NCBI GenBank assembly: GCA_032622095.1
Contig: CP136069.1
Coordinates: 124,052,126-124,116,125, forward strand
Source: Siphonodentalium dalli
Lineage: Eukaryota; Mollusca; Scaphopoda; Gadilida; Siphonodentaliidae
Direction of reading: 5' to 3'
DNA: 64,000 nucleotides
How positions within the stretch are numbered: position 1 is the first letter of the stretch; every line of letters begins with the position of its first letter. Made by a program: the position numbers and the translations under genes. This document shows, one piece after another, positions 21,037 to 33,105 of this stretch. Under the pieces are notes generated by a model. It was given only the letters and a program-made list of their open reading frames with translations. It was not told the origin of the DNA and ran no database searches.

Positions 21037-22426
21037 CTAGCAGGTTAGCCCGCCACTGGCGGCATTCGTCCCATGGCTTTGGTCGATCCATTAATTTTAG
21101 TTTTTCAATGTAACCCCGTACAGGACCGGGCTACTCAAAAACCAAATTTCAAGTCGATAGCTCCACCCGTTTCCGAGATCTGGTCTGCGCATGCGCGAAT
21201 CTGGCGTCGCACGGGCTCGGCGATCCGATAAAATTCGTATCCGGGGCAAGATACATGCACATACCAAATTTCAAGTCGATAGCTCCACCCGTTTCCGATA
21301 TCTCGTCTGCGCATGCGCTGCACGGGTGTCGCACGGGCTCGCCAATACGACAGCGACGACCACCTGGTCAAACTACACTCACGTACCAAGTTTCGCCCCG
21401 ATCGGTCGAGGTGTTGGTTATTGATGCAAAAGACGAAATTGTGAGTGTTGGTCAATAGTCCCCGCCGTGAACCTCATCGTCGCAAAGAGCGGACAGTCAA
21501 TTAACCCCGTTGTGAACCTCAATCACCAACGCGACGTAAACATGTGTTGCGTTCTAAAAATAGGAAAGCACTTTCTCTCTGCATAATTCTGCAGATGCTA
21601 ATAACGTTGCTCCCCGTAGGTAGCAATATCGTTGTTGTTGATATTTACGGCTTGGGGGCTATTTTCTTATTTAGCAAGTTTGAGCTCAATCGGTTAGAGT
21701 CTATAAAGGACACACTCATATATATGACACTTCCCGTAGGTAGCAAGTTTGAGCTCAATCGGCATTCCCTGGAATTTCCCGTAGATTGGCAGATTCCAGT
21801 AGCTTTATAACGGTATATCTGGGGAGAAATCTGATGCTATATTCGTGATTATCTGGGATGATTTCGGTATATACCGTCAGGTCGGGGTCACGATTTGACC
21901 CGTCCAAAACACTCACTTGACAAAAGTACCCACATGTATCAAATTTCGTCGAAATCCCATCAAAATTGGCGATTTGACCTTGAATTGACCCGATTTCAAG
22001 GTCACGTCGCACGGGCAAATGAATATGCTTATGAGACTCCCCATACGAATGTACCCCGCATACCAAGTTTCATTAAATCCCGTAATATTTGGGCATTTAA
22101 CCTTGAAATGACCCGATTTCAAGGTCAATGTCACGTCGCACGGACAAATTAATAGGTTTATGCCACTCCCCGGCCGAAGATACCCACACATACCAAGTTT
22201 CATTGAAATCCCGTGATATTCGGGCGTTTGACCTTGAAATTACCCGATTTCAAGGTCAAGGTCACGTCGCACAGGTAAATTAATAGGCCCATGCCACCCC
22301 CCCCCCCCCGGCCGAAAATACCCCCACATACCAAGTTTCATCGAAATCGGCTGGGCCGTTTTCGAGTTCATCGCGAACACACAGACACACAGACACACAA
22401 ACAGATCTTCCAAAATATATAATAGA
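21037..22426 (-). mobile_element. Composite Helitron-like element (A, D, A and E parts)
   Basis: The 3' end has the A hairpin with CTAG at 21037-21040. Next come D-type 122-bp units (21145-21405), a stretch matching 290-490 inverted (21410-21570), then an AAGGTCA-rich E-type body whose 5' end TCTATTATATATTTTGGAAG lies at 22426. No internal CTAG joint was found, so it may be one rearranged element or fused deletions. Just to its left, 21012-21036 is a solitary 5' end (TCTATCCTATATATTTTGAG). Confidence 0.6.
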
Positions 22427-22469
22427 TAGATTTTGAGATGTGAATGGTCGTAATTTATTGTCATATTTT

Positions 22470-22530
22470 GTGCTTGCAATGACTCCAGTTGCCTTAGTCA
22501 ACCGCAGATATGTGAAAGCAGCTTTATATT
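22470..22530 (-). repeat. Possible solitary Harbinger-type terminal repeat
   Basis: On the minus strand, AAAGCTGCTTTCACATATCTG (22528 leftwards) resembles the start of the terminal repeat of the element at 62714. No partner end is seen nearby. Confidence 0.3.
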
Positions 22531-23795
22531 GTTCAGTGTGAGATCCATTCCGTAAATTCAATTCAATTTAATTATGCAATGCATCATATGGCGATATTAC
22601 AGATCCGCGATGTGTTTTGACATTGCCGCTCCCAACACTGTGTACACAGCGGGAGTGGCATCTGTGGGGTCTGTGCAAAATGGTGTAATAGTCAGCACGA
22701 AATCATTTGCGTTATCAAGAATTATGTTAAGGCGCTAAGTGAACACTATGTTATACCATGCTCCATGCAAAATTGATCAATGCAATGATTCTTCATTCTC
22801 ACAGAAAAATAAACTTCTTTTATAATTTATCGGTCATTCCAAAGTTTCTGTGTATGCATGGCTGGAAAATTCCGCATTCTCCTCGAAAACCAGGCATTCA
22901 CCCCGGGAATAAACAAAATGATCCAACGAGACAGTGTTGACCAATCAGAGGTTGAATTGAGTGCACGGCGTCATCTTGCGAAATCAAAACATAAACAATT
23001 CGATTACTATTGATCTCACAACAACGCCCAACGTGCCTGTGTTGATATCTATCAAACGTACATGCTATAATTAAAGTACTTAGACACTGATTGTGGGATA
23101 TCTATTTATATGGATGTATATTTAAACACATTGTGTTGCTGTCAACTGAGGATTCGGAAATAGGTTTGTGCAATTGTAAACAATTATAGCTGGGGGCGAC
23201 TCAACCACATTGAACGTATGTGGGAGTGTATGGGGTTGCAACATAACCACGTGATATATGTGAACCATGCAGTTATGTTCAGCAAGTGAGAGTATTTTAT
23301 AAACCAGGTGTATACTGAGGATTCATACCCTGCTGTTAGTCGGGATTCGGGATTCACACCTCGTTATTCCAGAATACCTGGTATTCGGGATTAAAAAAAA
23401 TACTGGTAAGCTACATTAATAGCGGCAATTTATGATATCTGATGGCTAGAACGGTTGTTTGCATGCAGACATTTTTACCCCATTTCGGATATCGTTCTAT
23501 AGGTTACCCCCGTGACAGGCATTCGCAGAAATTAATAGGTGGTATTGAAGTGTGAAATCTCTGTCCTCTATATCACATATTTTCTGAGCTGGTATTCGAT
23601 ATTCACCCCGTGTTACCTGATATTCAGGGGAGACACACTCACATGTTAATGCCCCTCTATTGTTTCACGAGAGATCGATTCTGTAATATGTTATCCCTGC
23701 AGTTTAAGAATTATATATTCACATACGGCGCGATGTACGAAGTTTGTTTATTATACTCACGCATGCATCCACGGCATATACTCAAGTAATACACA
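22531..23795. other. No gene recognised
   Basis: Low-complexity, mostly unique DNA. Phrases of the GGTATTCGGGATT type recur at 23340-23400 and 23590-23640 (a relative is at 50740), suggesting an old minisatellite-like repeat. CAATTCAATTTAATTATGC near 22560 resembles a LINE tail. Confidence 0.4.
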
Positions 23796-23799
23796 AAAG

Positions 23800-24253
23800 A
23801 AGCATTGTTTGTGTATTGCGCCATTGTGCATGTATTGTACACTTTGGGAATTGAATGTGAACATTGCTAAAAGAAACGTTGTCGTTTTTGGACATAAGCT
23901 GACAAGCAAGCACCAGCTACAGACGTTCACGATTAAAGACCACATCATTGAACATGTTGATAATTTTAAGTACCTCGGAATAACATTCCACAAACGAGGA
24001 TCTTTCACAATGGAAAGAAATCTAAAATACCAATCCGAGAAAACGGCTATAATAAGCTCACTATAAAATGTATCCTGGAGATCTAAGAAAAATCGATGCA
24101 CCAATCATGACTTATGGAGCGGAAGTGTGGAGCTTTGAAAACCTAACATGCTTTGAAAAACTGGAATTATGGTTCTTAAAACTCGCCCTTAATAAGCTAA
24201 TTGAAGTCGGTTATCTCGGTATTTCACATCACCATAAGAATCATTCGACATAA
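23800..24253 (+). pseudogene. LINE fragment (post-RT region, related to LINE-A)
   Basis: LWELNVNIAKRNVVVFGHK and FKYLGITFHKRGSF (23838-24005), then after a frame change and deletion PIMTYGAEVWSFENLTCFEK (24103-24160). This matches the order in LINE-A (KLEINNAKSNVVIFGNKR, YKYIGTTFSSNGSF, PILTYGAEVWGF). Both ends are truncated, and the YADD box and zinc knuckle are missing. Confidence 0.75.
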
Positions 24254-24319
24254 ACTATCTCGAATAAACGACATTGGCAGCGTAAATATTATGTATATAT
24301 GTTTTGCATTGTTCTACCT

Positions 24320-26992
24320 TAAATGGTAGCTTACGCAATAAAGCATTCATTCACAGCGAAAATGTTGACGTTATTTGTTTTTCTGAAACTCACTTATGTG
24401 GAACCTTCAAGCTAGCTACGAATCCCTGCATACTCAGAACCTATTCAGAAAGATAGGGACCAATACGGAGGGGGTATGTATGTACATTTCTCCCAGACTC
24501 TCCTGCAGGCGTCGCGTGCATGGACTTGGAAGCCGACGATAGTATATGGATCGAATTTTGTATAAAACATGCTATTTAATTGGATTGTCAGATAGATCTG
24601 AACAATTCGTCAGTCTTAATTACTGGGATGATCTTAAAATCTCAATTGAAAATGCTCTGGAAACCAAGAAACCAGTGGTACTAGTAGGTGGTTTTAATTC
24701 TAATATGCTACAAATAAACTCCAAGTTATCAGATATTAAGTCACGGAAACATCCCCACAATTTGATTGTTAACCCGACCCGAGTAACCGCTAGAACCCAG
24801 ACTCTACTGGAACCAGTTCTAGTCAGAGACAATGTTGTTTGTCACGATACTGGTACCATTGACCACTTTGGGGTTTATGCAGTTTTATCATTTAATTCTG
24901 AATTAAATACTTTCTTCAAGCGAACAGATTGGAATTTTAAAATGGTAATTTTAATGACGCGCGTAGTTTGATCCAGGCCTTTGAGTGGCACAACTTTTTG
25001 CAACCACTCTCCATTAATGATGCTGTTAAAAATTTCACTGAAATGTTCTTGGATATAATTTTTTTAAAACTACTCCGAGCACTGAGGTGTCAATCAGACC
25101 TAATCAATTATGATATAAGGAGATCACTCCAGGAGAACTTTTATTAAAAGTCAGAAACATTCATATCTTGATACTTTTAAGAGAATCAGAAACAAAGTTA
25201 ACAACATGATGAAATACGCAAAGAGTTCCCTTGAATCAAACCTATAAAACAATATTGAAAGGTCCAACTCTCCGAATTTTTTCTGGAAAGTAGCCCGTAA
25301 CTTGATGGGGGGGGGGACGTTCTTTTATTCCTCCCCTTTATTTTAAAGACAATATAGCTCCAAAACTAATTAAACACCCATTATAATTAATGACACAGAA
25401 AAAGCCATCCAAATCAATGATACCTTCATAATTAATGGGAAAATCGACAACGTACCTTAGAGTTTTCCTGATTTTGATACACGATTTGACAGTATCATCG
25501 GTGTCTATTGAGACAAAAAAACATTCCCGGAGAAATCAGGTCTCTCAAGATTTATAAAGCCCATGGTCATGATGGAATAAGCGCCAGCATGCCGAAGGAA
25601 ACTGCTGGAGTCATTGTGGAATTTCTTTATATAATTTACAAAAAATCTATTGATACTTGCACATTCCCCATGACAAGGAAACAAGCAATTATCATTCATA
25701 TCTTCAAAAAAGGTGATCTTGTTGATGCAGGTAATTACCGCCCAATATTCCCTTTGTGTTGTGTTGGGAAAAATTAGTCTTGAAAACTTTAACTCGACAT
25801 TTTAAACCAATCACCTGATGTATAAGCACCAACCTGACGTCCTTCCTGGACACACTGTAGCACTGCATTCTCGCTATTGGAGTTACACCATGACATATGC
25901 CGCTCTCTCGAAGGTAATTTGCATACATATGCTGTATTTTGTGATGTTTTAAGCCTTCGAGAGAGTTTGGCACCGAGGTCTTCTTCTCAAACATAAGACG
26001 CATTGGGTTACCGATGACCTCTTAACTTGGCTCCAGTGCTATCTAATGGGCAGAGAGCAAATGATAATTTGAATAAGACTGCATCCCCTTTCAGACCACT
26101 TTCACCTGGATTCCCCAGGGCCCAGTAACTGGCCATATCTTATTCCTCATATACGTTAATGATATTCACCAATATTTAGAACCCCTGACTAGACTCTATG
26201 CTGACGATAATTGCATCACTACAACTGAAACTGACGCGACCCTCCTTGTTACAAAAGTCAACAATGACATGGACAAACTCACCGATTGGTAACAAAAATG
26301 GCTAGTCAATTTCAACCCCACCAGAACTACTCTCATACGATTTCAAGTATCTCCCCAAAAAGTCTCACCAACATTGCCCAATCCTTTTTGGTGACACCCA
26401 ATTTAAGGAAAAACACATCGGTTGAACTTTAGGGTGGGATATACAAACAATTGATATGGTAAATCGTGTTTCTTGTCGATTATCTATGCAAAGGAAAATG
26501 AAATATAAACTTAGTCGCAAATCCCTAAATCTAATGTACACATCTTACATTCTTCCGTTTATGGAATATGGAGATATTATCTGGGACTGAGCTCCCGATT
26601 CCCTTCAAATTACGCTAGACAAATTACACATATAGATGCGACTCGAATTGTATCAGGAATAACTCGCTTGTGTGTCATACATAAATTATTTACAGAACTG
26701 GGTTGGCAATCAGTGCAATATCGAAGAAAATTTCATAAATTAAAAATGTCTACCTCGTTGGAAGCCGGGACAGGAACATACTACACATTAAACTGTGAAG
26801 CAGTTGTAGTAATCTTAATTTCGATAAACACATTAATCACATTGCCGATATTGTTGTGGTGCACCCGAGGAAACAGCATATCACGATTTCTTCGAATGTT
26901 CTACTTTATTTATGAAATATTAAAACTCCTAGATAGTATATCTAAACTGGGTATACTAAATTTTCCGGCTCCACTCATGAGACTGTGCAAAT
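24320..26992 (+). mobile_element. LINE-C: decayed APE-type non-LTR retrotransposon
   Basis: Fragments follow in the correct order over 2.7 kb in changing frames. They are endonuclease VDVICFSETHL (about 24360-24395), the GGFNSN block (24680-24700) and an IDHFGVYAVL-type end (24860-24890). The RT pieces are KAHGHDGISA (25556-25586), AGNYRPIFPL (25728-25758), IPQGPVTGHILFLIYVND (26111-26164) and LYADDNCI (26198-26221). The C-terminal pieces are YILPFMEYGDIIWD (26550-26590) and ITRLCVIHKLFTELGWQ. Many stops and indels make it inactive. The C-terminal blocks differ from LINE-A and LINE-B, and I place it tentatively in the Jockey/CR1 assemblage. Confidence 0.8.
25508..25777 (+). pseudogene. LINE-C reverse transcriptase, N-terminal part
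   Basis: An open stretch of 89 residues with GHDGISA (the usual GxDGI block), then KGDLVDAGNYRPIFPL (the NYRPIS block with Phe for Ser). The RT continues in other frames through 26221 (LYADD). Three or more frame changes separate the blocks. Confidence 0.75.
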
Positions 26993-28240
26993 AAATTACA
27001 AGTTATTCATTATTGCTCAACAGTAGATTATAGAAACACACCGATTTATATATACTGATTAATAGTATACCAAAACCAGCGAATAATAATACATAAATTG
27101 GGGAAAAAATATCACATCATCGATCGACAGTTGATGACAGTTCACCCCGCCCATTTTCACGCAAATAATATACTTTCCATTTGACATCTTAACTTGTGTC
27201 CCCACTTTATATTCATATTTTATTCACACAAGTGCTCTTTGTATACCTTTTTATTTCACACCCATCGACGTGAAGCACGTGTATTCAACGTAATCCCAGC
27301 CATTGAATAAATATTAGTGTATACCTCTAGTGGAATACAAGCCGGAACTATTCTTGTTGACGTTGTCGCCAAGAAAGATGACGTACATTATGTCGATCAT
27401 CCGCTTCCGGTGATCCCCCCATAATTACTGGTTATTTGTCAGACTTAAATCACAATAAAGGTAGCTATAGTAACAAGAAGGTGCATTCATGGATTGAACT
27501 TATCTGACTGAACGGTGTAGAATAATACAGAACACAACTTGCATCATAATCTCGAATCTTTTATCGAACCCGTTGCGGACGGCGCATAGTTACATTTCGC
27601 TCGAGCTACGCTCTCGCAAAATATATCATTGCGCCATCAGCAACTCATTAGATAAAAGAGTCTCGATTAAAATGCGCGTTGTGTTCTGTCTATGTATTAT
27701 ATGTATTGCAGGCAGGAAGCCTAACTGTTTTTGTTAATTGTCAATTGTTTGTTGGAAAGGGGCGTAATATGTTAGCAATAATTTGGGTACCAATCCAATG
27801 AGCTATTTTTGTTAATAAAATATGTTTAAACTAACTAATTGAATTGAATTGTAGCCACGGCTGACCATTATTATTATTGTCTTGCTATGATGTATTTGCT
27901 TGATAGAACAATAATTTGCTAACATCGGGTGGTAGATGGCATTGAGATTAACATTTGTATTATCATGTTGGTGCATACTTAACCCTTTGAACCCTGATGT
28001 TCTGAACGTTAAATGACCCAACCCGATTCGCCTGACATTTTATAGTGTTCCGACGACGTAACTCATAAAGCTCTTAATTGGGACGTATATATTGATACAT
28101 GTATACACGCTCAAATATATGGCAATCTACTATGCTAACTGAACAAGTGTGCGGTGAAATATGTCACAATGTATTTCAACGAGACAGTCTATTCCACGTT
28201 CAATATGTACATGTACATGTATATAGATATATTGCGGCTT
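26993..28240. other. No gene; one decayed fold-back at 27548-27672
   Basis: AATCTCGAATCTTTTATCGA (27550) pairs imperfectly with ATAAAAGAGTCTCGATT (27653-27669), with GTTGC/GCAAC next to it, giving a hairpin of about 125 bp. The rest is A/T-rich unique DNA. Confidence 0.5.
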
Positions 28241-28625
28241 CCTTTGGTCGCGCTATATATTTATAACGAAATTCTTACACTTTTCCTACAATAGAAGGCA
28301 TTTCTCAAATTGCACCTGTGTGCTTGCGCGAAGAAACAGACCATCTGTTTCCAATTTGGCTGCTAAAATCAGAGGTATGAACATGTGACTCATTCGCACA
28401 AAGTATAGAAGCACTATTCTAGTTAATTTGGGCTTTGATCGCGAAATTTCTAACGAAATACTTCCCCTTTTCCGACGATAAAAAGCGGGGTTTTTTTCCC
28501 TCGAAATAGGCCTCTGCGCATGCGCAAAGAAACAAGCCCTCTGTCATCAGTTTGTTGTTCAAAGTCACGTGGGTAAACATGTGACACGTGTGTGCAAAGT
28601 AGAAGTACAACTCTAGTTGATATGT
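28241..28625 (+). repeat. Direct duplication (unit about 190 bp)
   Basis: GGTCGCGCTATATATTTATAACGAAATT and GCGCGAAGAAACAGACC in 28247-28430 match TGATCGCGAAATTTCTAACGAAATACT and GCGCAAAGAAACAAGCC in 28436-28625, including the shared GAACATGTGAC/AAACATGTGAC and CTCTAGTT endings. The copies are moderately diverged. Confidence 0.6.
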
Positions 28626-28671
28626 GCATTTATTGAGCTGTAATTTAGTGTCAAATATCGTCTGATTTCCG

Positions 28672-28738
28672 GACCGGTATTCCGGTCTCCCGGGATATAG
28701 GAATATAAGGATTGGACCGGTATTCCGGTCTCTCGGGT
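28672..28738. repeat. Duplicated palindromic motif ACCGGTATTCCGGTCTC
   Basis: Two copies 45 bp apart, each followed by YCGGG; GACCGGTATTCCGGTC is nearly self-complementary. Confidence 0.6.
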
Positions 28739-28740
28739 TC

Positions 28741-30895
28741 AAAGGTTTAAGCTCGTTCACAGTTCATGAAATTGGTCAATTGCGAAAAGAGATTAAGAGA
28801 AGCTCTTTTCATTGGATATTGCACATTATTTTTCAATTTCGGCGTTTTGATTTCTGGAATTGTAATATAGATACCCCGTTCCTTATGGTAATGTTACGAT
28901 TGATAACCAGCTCTCACTGACGACAAGAAGGGCAGACTTCCCCGATGGTAGATAGACACCTTACACTATATTATGTACTATGATTGCATTGATATACAAA
29001 AGATGCATGCCATGAATTATTTTATGATCACACATGAATTAATTTACAAAGAATTAATCATGTATATTTGGGATATATTATTGTCAAACCAATGGTAATT
29101 CGACATGTATTTGGGATAATGTTTACTCATATTGGGTAACAGAAGCACATACATCTTTGGCTGGGACTCTAATATATACTTTCCCTATACACGATATATC
29201 ACCTTTGGCTGAAATAATGAGTGACATCAGTTTCAACCAGAATCGACAAGTATATATATCAATGTAATTATTTGTCAACAGAGGGCACTGGTTGTCGACA
29301 GTCTCGTCAAACTTTATATGCACTATTCGATAACACAGCGCGATTTCACTGCGTTGGTTAATTGGGTGTATAAATATTTATGGGTTGACCGCGACACGAG
29401 CAGCCGGATTCAGATTTCAGCGACAATAACCGCCGCTCAATTGCATCCTCACGAAATTGCCAGAGGAATCAACGAGATGGAATGAGTGATAGTCTCGGAA
29501 CATAGGCTCAGCTTTCTCGTAAATAGATTTGCCAAAACCGATTCCTCCGAGATGGTTCTTTACATTTCATTTTGCAATTGAACGAATCCGATTTAAAGTC
29601 AATCAGTCCCGTATCCACAGAAGTAGATGATAACAGGGTTTGGCAGGAATTCCACCAATCTGATTTGGTAATTCGTGGGTCAGTAGCCTTCGGTTAGAAT
29701 GAATATAATTTTTCACCAGTTTATTTGATTTGGAATATATCTAACTCGATCGTGGATCTTCTGATTTCATAACAAACAAGGGGAAGCGACATCACGTGAC
29801 CACTAATTTACTGAAACGAATCCTCGCCGGATCAGACCTCACATGATGTAATTTTGACAATGGTCCCACAATAGACCTTGTTTAAAACGAGTCATATGTT
29901 CAATGTGAACCCATTTCAACACAAAATGTAAGTTCAGTACGGTGTTATCAAAAGAGATTTGTCTTATTTCTGTTATTATGATATTTCTCGTGGGATGGAG
30001 CAGTATAAAGTCAGTTCAAATGAACTGAATAAAAATATCTGCAGGTCCACGTCAGATAGATGTACCAAGACATTCTGTTATTAGATTGCACACGCAAGCG
30101 CGCGTTCTGATTAGCAGTTCTTGCGAATTAATTGGTTTGTTCAGAACTGCACTAGCATTGCAGGGTTCACGCATTTTAAATTGCGTAGTGAGTTGCAGTG
30201 GAACGTGGCAAAGAAAATGATCACATTTAAAGACCATGACCGTCGGCATCGCCAGAAGTACAATAATGTTTGACACGACTGCTTTATTAGATATCGAATC
30301 AAAGCCTTCGATAGAATCAATATTAGTCGCACAGCGCTCGACTCGGCATATCATTCATTCCAAACTATACAAGGCATGTTCAGTACGCTGCTACGCTGGT
30401 CTGGCCACCATCATCACGAAATATCTCATTTTTTTTATCTAAGTAATGTAAGTAATGCTTTATAATTTTCAGCCATTATACATGGTACATGCGAAAACGT
30501 ATATACACTATATGCAAATTAGAACTTTCCGGGTTTGTTCCGAATATTGGAACTTATAATACTGTAATTACAAGTATACATAATAAAATACAATGGACAC
30601 AAATAATCAGATACGATCCAATATTGCATTATCATGTCCGGAACAGAAAAATAAGACTTCGTCAGAACTATCTAAAGATTCTAAGCGAACCAAAAAAGAA
30701 ATAGTTACATTGTGTATACATCATGATCAACATTTAGTCTCTATACAGTGGTGTTTTGTCATTGTTTTTGAGGCCAAGATGTTGTAAATAACCATAGGCT
30801 GTACATCAATTACGTAAACTATTAATTAATATATGGCGATGTACTAATATTACGTACATGATTATTATTATGATTGAAAATGAGTTGTATAATAT
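28741..30895. other. No gene or element recognised
   Basis: No long frame, no terminal repeats and no strong simple repeat. Short frames on both strands lack protein-like features. Confidence 0.5.
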
Positions 30896-30897
30896 AT

Positions 30898-31050
30898 AGA
30901 GGATCTACAACGAGTCCCCAGTTTATAGCGGAATTATCAAAACGAGTTCAGTAAATTAGGTCTGGACCAAGCCTTTGACGATGTTCACACCTAATTTACT
31001 GGACGAGTTTTGTAAATTCCGCTATAAATTGGGAACGAGTTGTAGATTCT
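30898..31050. repeat. Fold-back element, AGAGGATCT family, copy 1
   Basis: Left arm GGATCTACAACGAGTCCCCA and TATAGCGGAATT pair with AATTCCGCTATAAATTGGGA and ACGAGTTGTAGATTC on the right; the inner AGTAAATTAGGT pairs with ACCTAATTTACT. Arms are about 65 bp. Related copies lie at 56032-56146 and 60793-60942. Confidence 0.75.
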
Positions 31051-32520
31051 ATTTCTTACATGATCCAAAACCTCGACAAAACATACTTAAATAAACAAAT
31101 GGGACGAGAAACTAAAATCGGCTTCTATAAGGCATGCGATGACGTTTTACATAACTATGCGTTGTTTGTCCGCGTAAGAAATAGTCCCAAATAAACAAGG
31201 ACTCTGGCGTATTTAATGGCGTATATTTAATGTGACATTACTTTTCAAACTCTTCATTCATTATAGTTTGTTGGAATAAATATTGGAAGCCATAGTATTT
31301 TTGAAACGTAGCATACGGAATGAAAACAGGCAACAAATCGGAAGTCAAAGGTCACCTGGCACTATTTCCTGTTATTAAACGAATGTTTAATATAACAATT
31401 TATAGAATGGGTTTATTGAATGGAATAAGGGCAGGAATTATGGAATAAATATATATATCCTTTTATTCCTCCTCCATGGGGGAGTATATTGAGATAATAT
31501 ATATTAACATGACAAAAAAGGTGGATATTACACATAGAAGTACAAAGTGTAAAAATCAATATATATGTACGTAACATATAATGGGTATTTTTATGTACAT
31601 TGCATTCGTGTGCACTATACTATAGTTTAATTTTATATGACTCGAATCATAGGGAGAGTGATTAATAATTTACCTAGAATCGGAAGCTTTTGGATCACCT
31701 ATGTATTATATTAATGGCAGACATGAATTGATAATCAGAACTGATTCTGGTTCATGTGGAATCTAGTATAAGCACACGTATGTATGTCTGTATGTATGTT
31801 CACACATCTCGTTTACATTCCATTCTGCATTATTATTAGTGAAATCGAACTGTCCAATATTCATTTGGAAATTGCCTAGATAAAATCAGAATGAATTGTA
31901 TAACCGACACACGGCGACTTGTGCTCCAAATTACACGTAATAATCTTCGCTTTTGAATTTTTCCAGGTATCGAAATAGGTCGATACATACTTGAAATACC
32001 TTTTTGCGGGCATCATGTGTCACAGAAAGACGCATTGAAGTCTCTCAAAATACTACTTTGAACGCAGCGGTTGAATCCCAAAACAAACAACAGACATGTG
32101 CACGGCATGGCACAGAAAAGAGCGTTCCGTGTTAGTATATTCTTGATATTGTAAAAATAAGGAGCGTTTGTTTCAATGTTGTACGACCACTTTAAAACAG
32201 TTGGAAAATGGCTGTGATCATGGCAAGTATTATTTTTAGAGCACATGAATCCGGTATATCAATATTTCGTGTATTTGTCAACCTATCTTATACCTCCTTC
32301 CAAATAACGTAGACACAACTTGGAAGCTGGAATGAGCCATGTTCGTTTAATTATAGATATATACGAGTGTAGTGTATATATATAGTATTCAGACCAGCGT
32401 AGCGAGGGGACTGAACTCTGCCTTGCAGTTTGTATTCATTCAAACCACGACTGGGAAACTCAATACTCCATTGGCTTTGTCTGTTCCTTGCGGTGGCTGG
32501 TTTAGGACATGGTAAAAAAA
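31051..32520. other. No gene or element recognised
   Basis: A/T-rich DNA with scattered short frames. Nothing can be supported beyond short TATATA tracts. Confidence 0.5.
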
Positions 32521-33105
32521 TGCTCGAACGTGCGAGCCCTTACGTTCGAACGTGCGAGCCATTACGTTCGAACTGCGAGCTCTTGCGTTCGAACGTGCGA
32601 GCCATTACGTTCGAACGTGCTAGCTCTTACGTTCGAACGTGTGAGCCCTTGCGTTCGAACAGCGAGCCCTTACATTCGAACGTGCGAGCTCTTGCGTTCG
32701 AACGTGCGAGCCCTTACGGTCGAACGTGCGAGCCTTTGCGTTCTAACGTGCGAACCGTTGCGTTCGAACGTGCGAACTCTTACGTTCCCACGTGCGAGTA
32801 TTTACGTTCCCACGTGGGAACTTTTACACACTCTTTCAACATGGACGCGAGGCATGCTGCTAATAGGGACCTAAGATCTCGCACGTTCGAACGCAAGGGC
32901 TCGCACGTTCGAACGCAAGGGCTCGCACGTTCGAACGCAAGGGCTCGCACGTTTGAACGCAAGAGCTCGCACGTTCGAACGTAAGAGCTCGCACGTTCGA
33001 ACACAAGGGCTCGCACGTTCGAACCCAAGGGCTCGCACGTTCGAACGCAAGGGCTCGCACGTTCGAACGCATGGGCTCGCATGTTCGAACGTAAGAACTC
33101 TTGGG
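32521..33105. repeat. Strand-switching array of a 22-bp repeat
   Basis: The left block (32521-32824) holds about 14 units of CGTTCGAACGTGCGAGCCCTTA or close variants. After a spacer of about 55 bp (32825-32876), about 10 units run in reverse complement (CTCGCACGTTCGAACGCAAGGG) to 33105. Each unit contains the palindrome ACGTTCGAACGT or a close form. The last left unit contains the 16-bp perfect palindrome GTTCCCACGTGGGAAC. Because 22 is not a multiple of three, three units return to frame, so all frames stay open. The peptide repeats this creates (for example ERASPYVRTCEPLRSN) are products of the DNA repeat, not evidence of a gene. Confidence 0.95.

Noticed and set aside
32521-33105. CRISPR-like array
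   Set aside because: Repeats are contiguous without unique spacers, orientation flips in the middle, and the DNA is eukaryotic.
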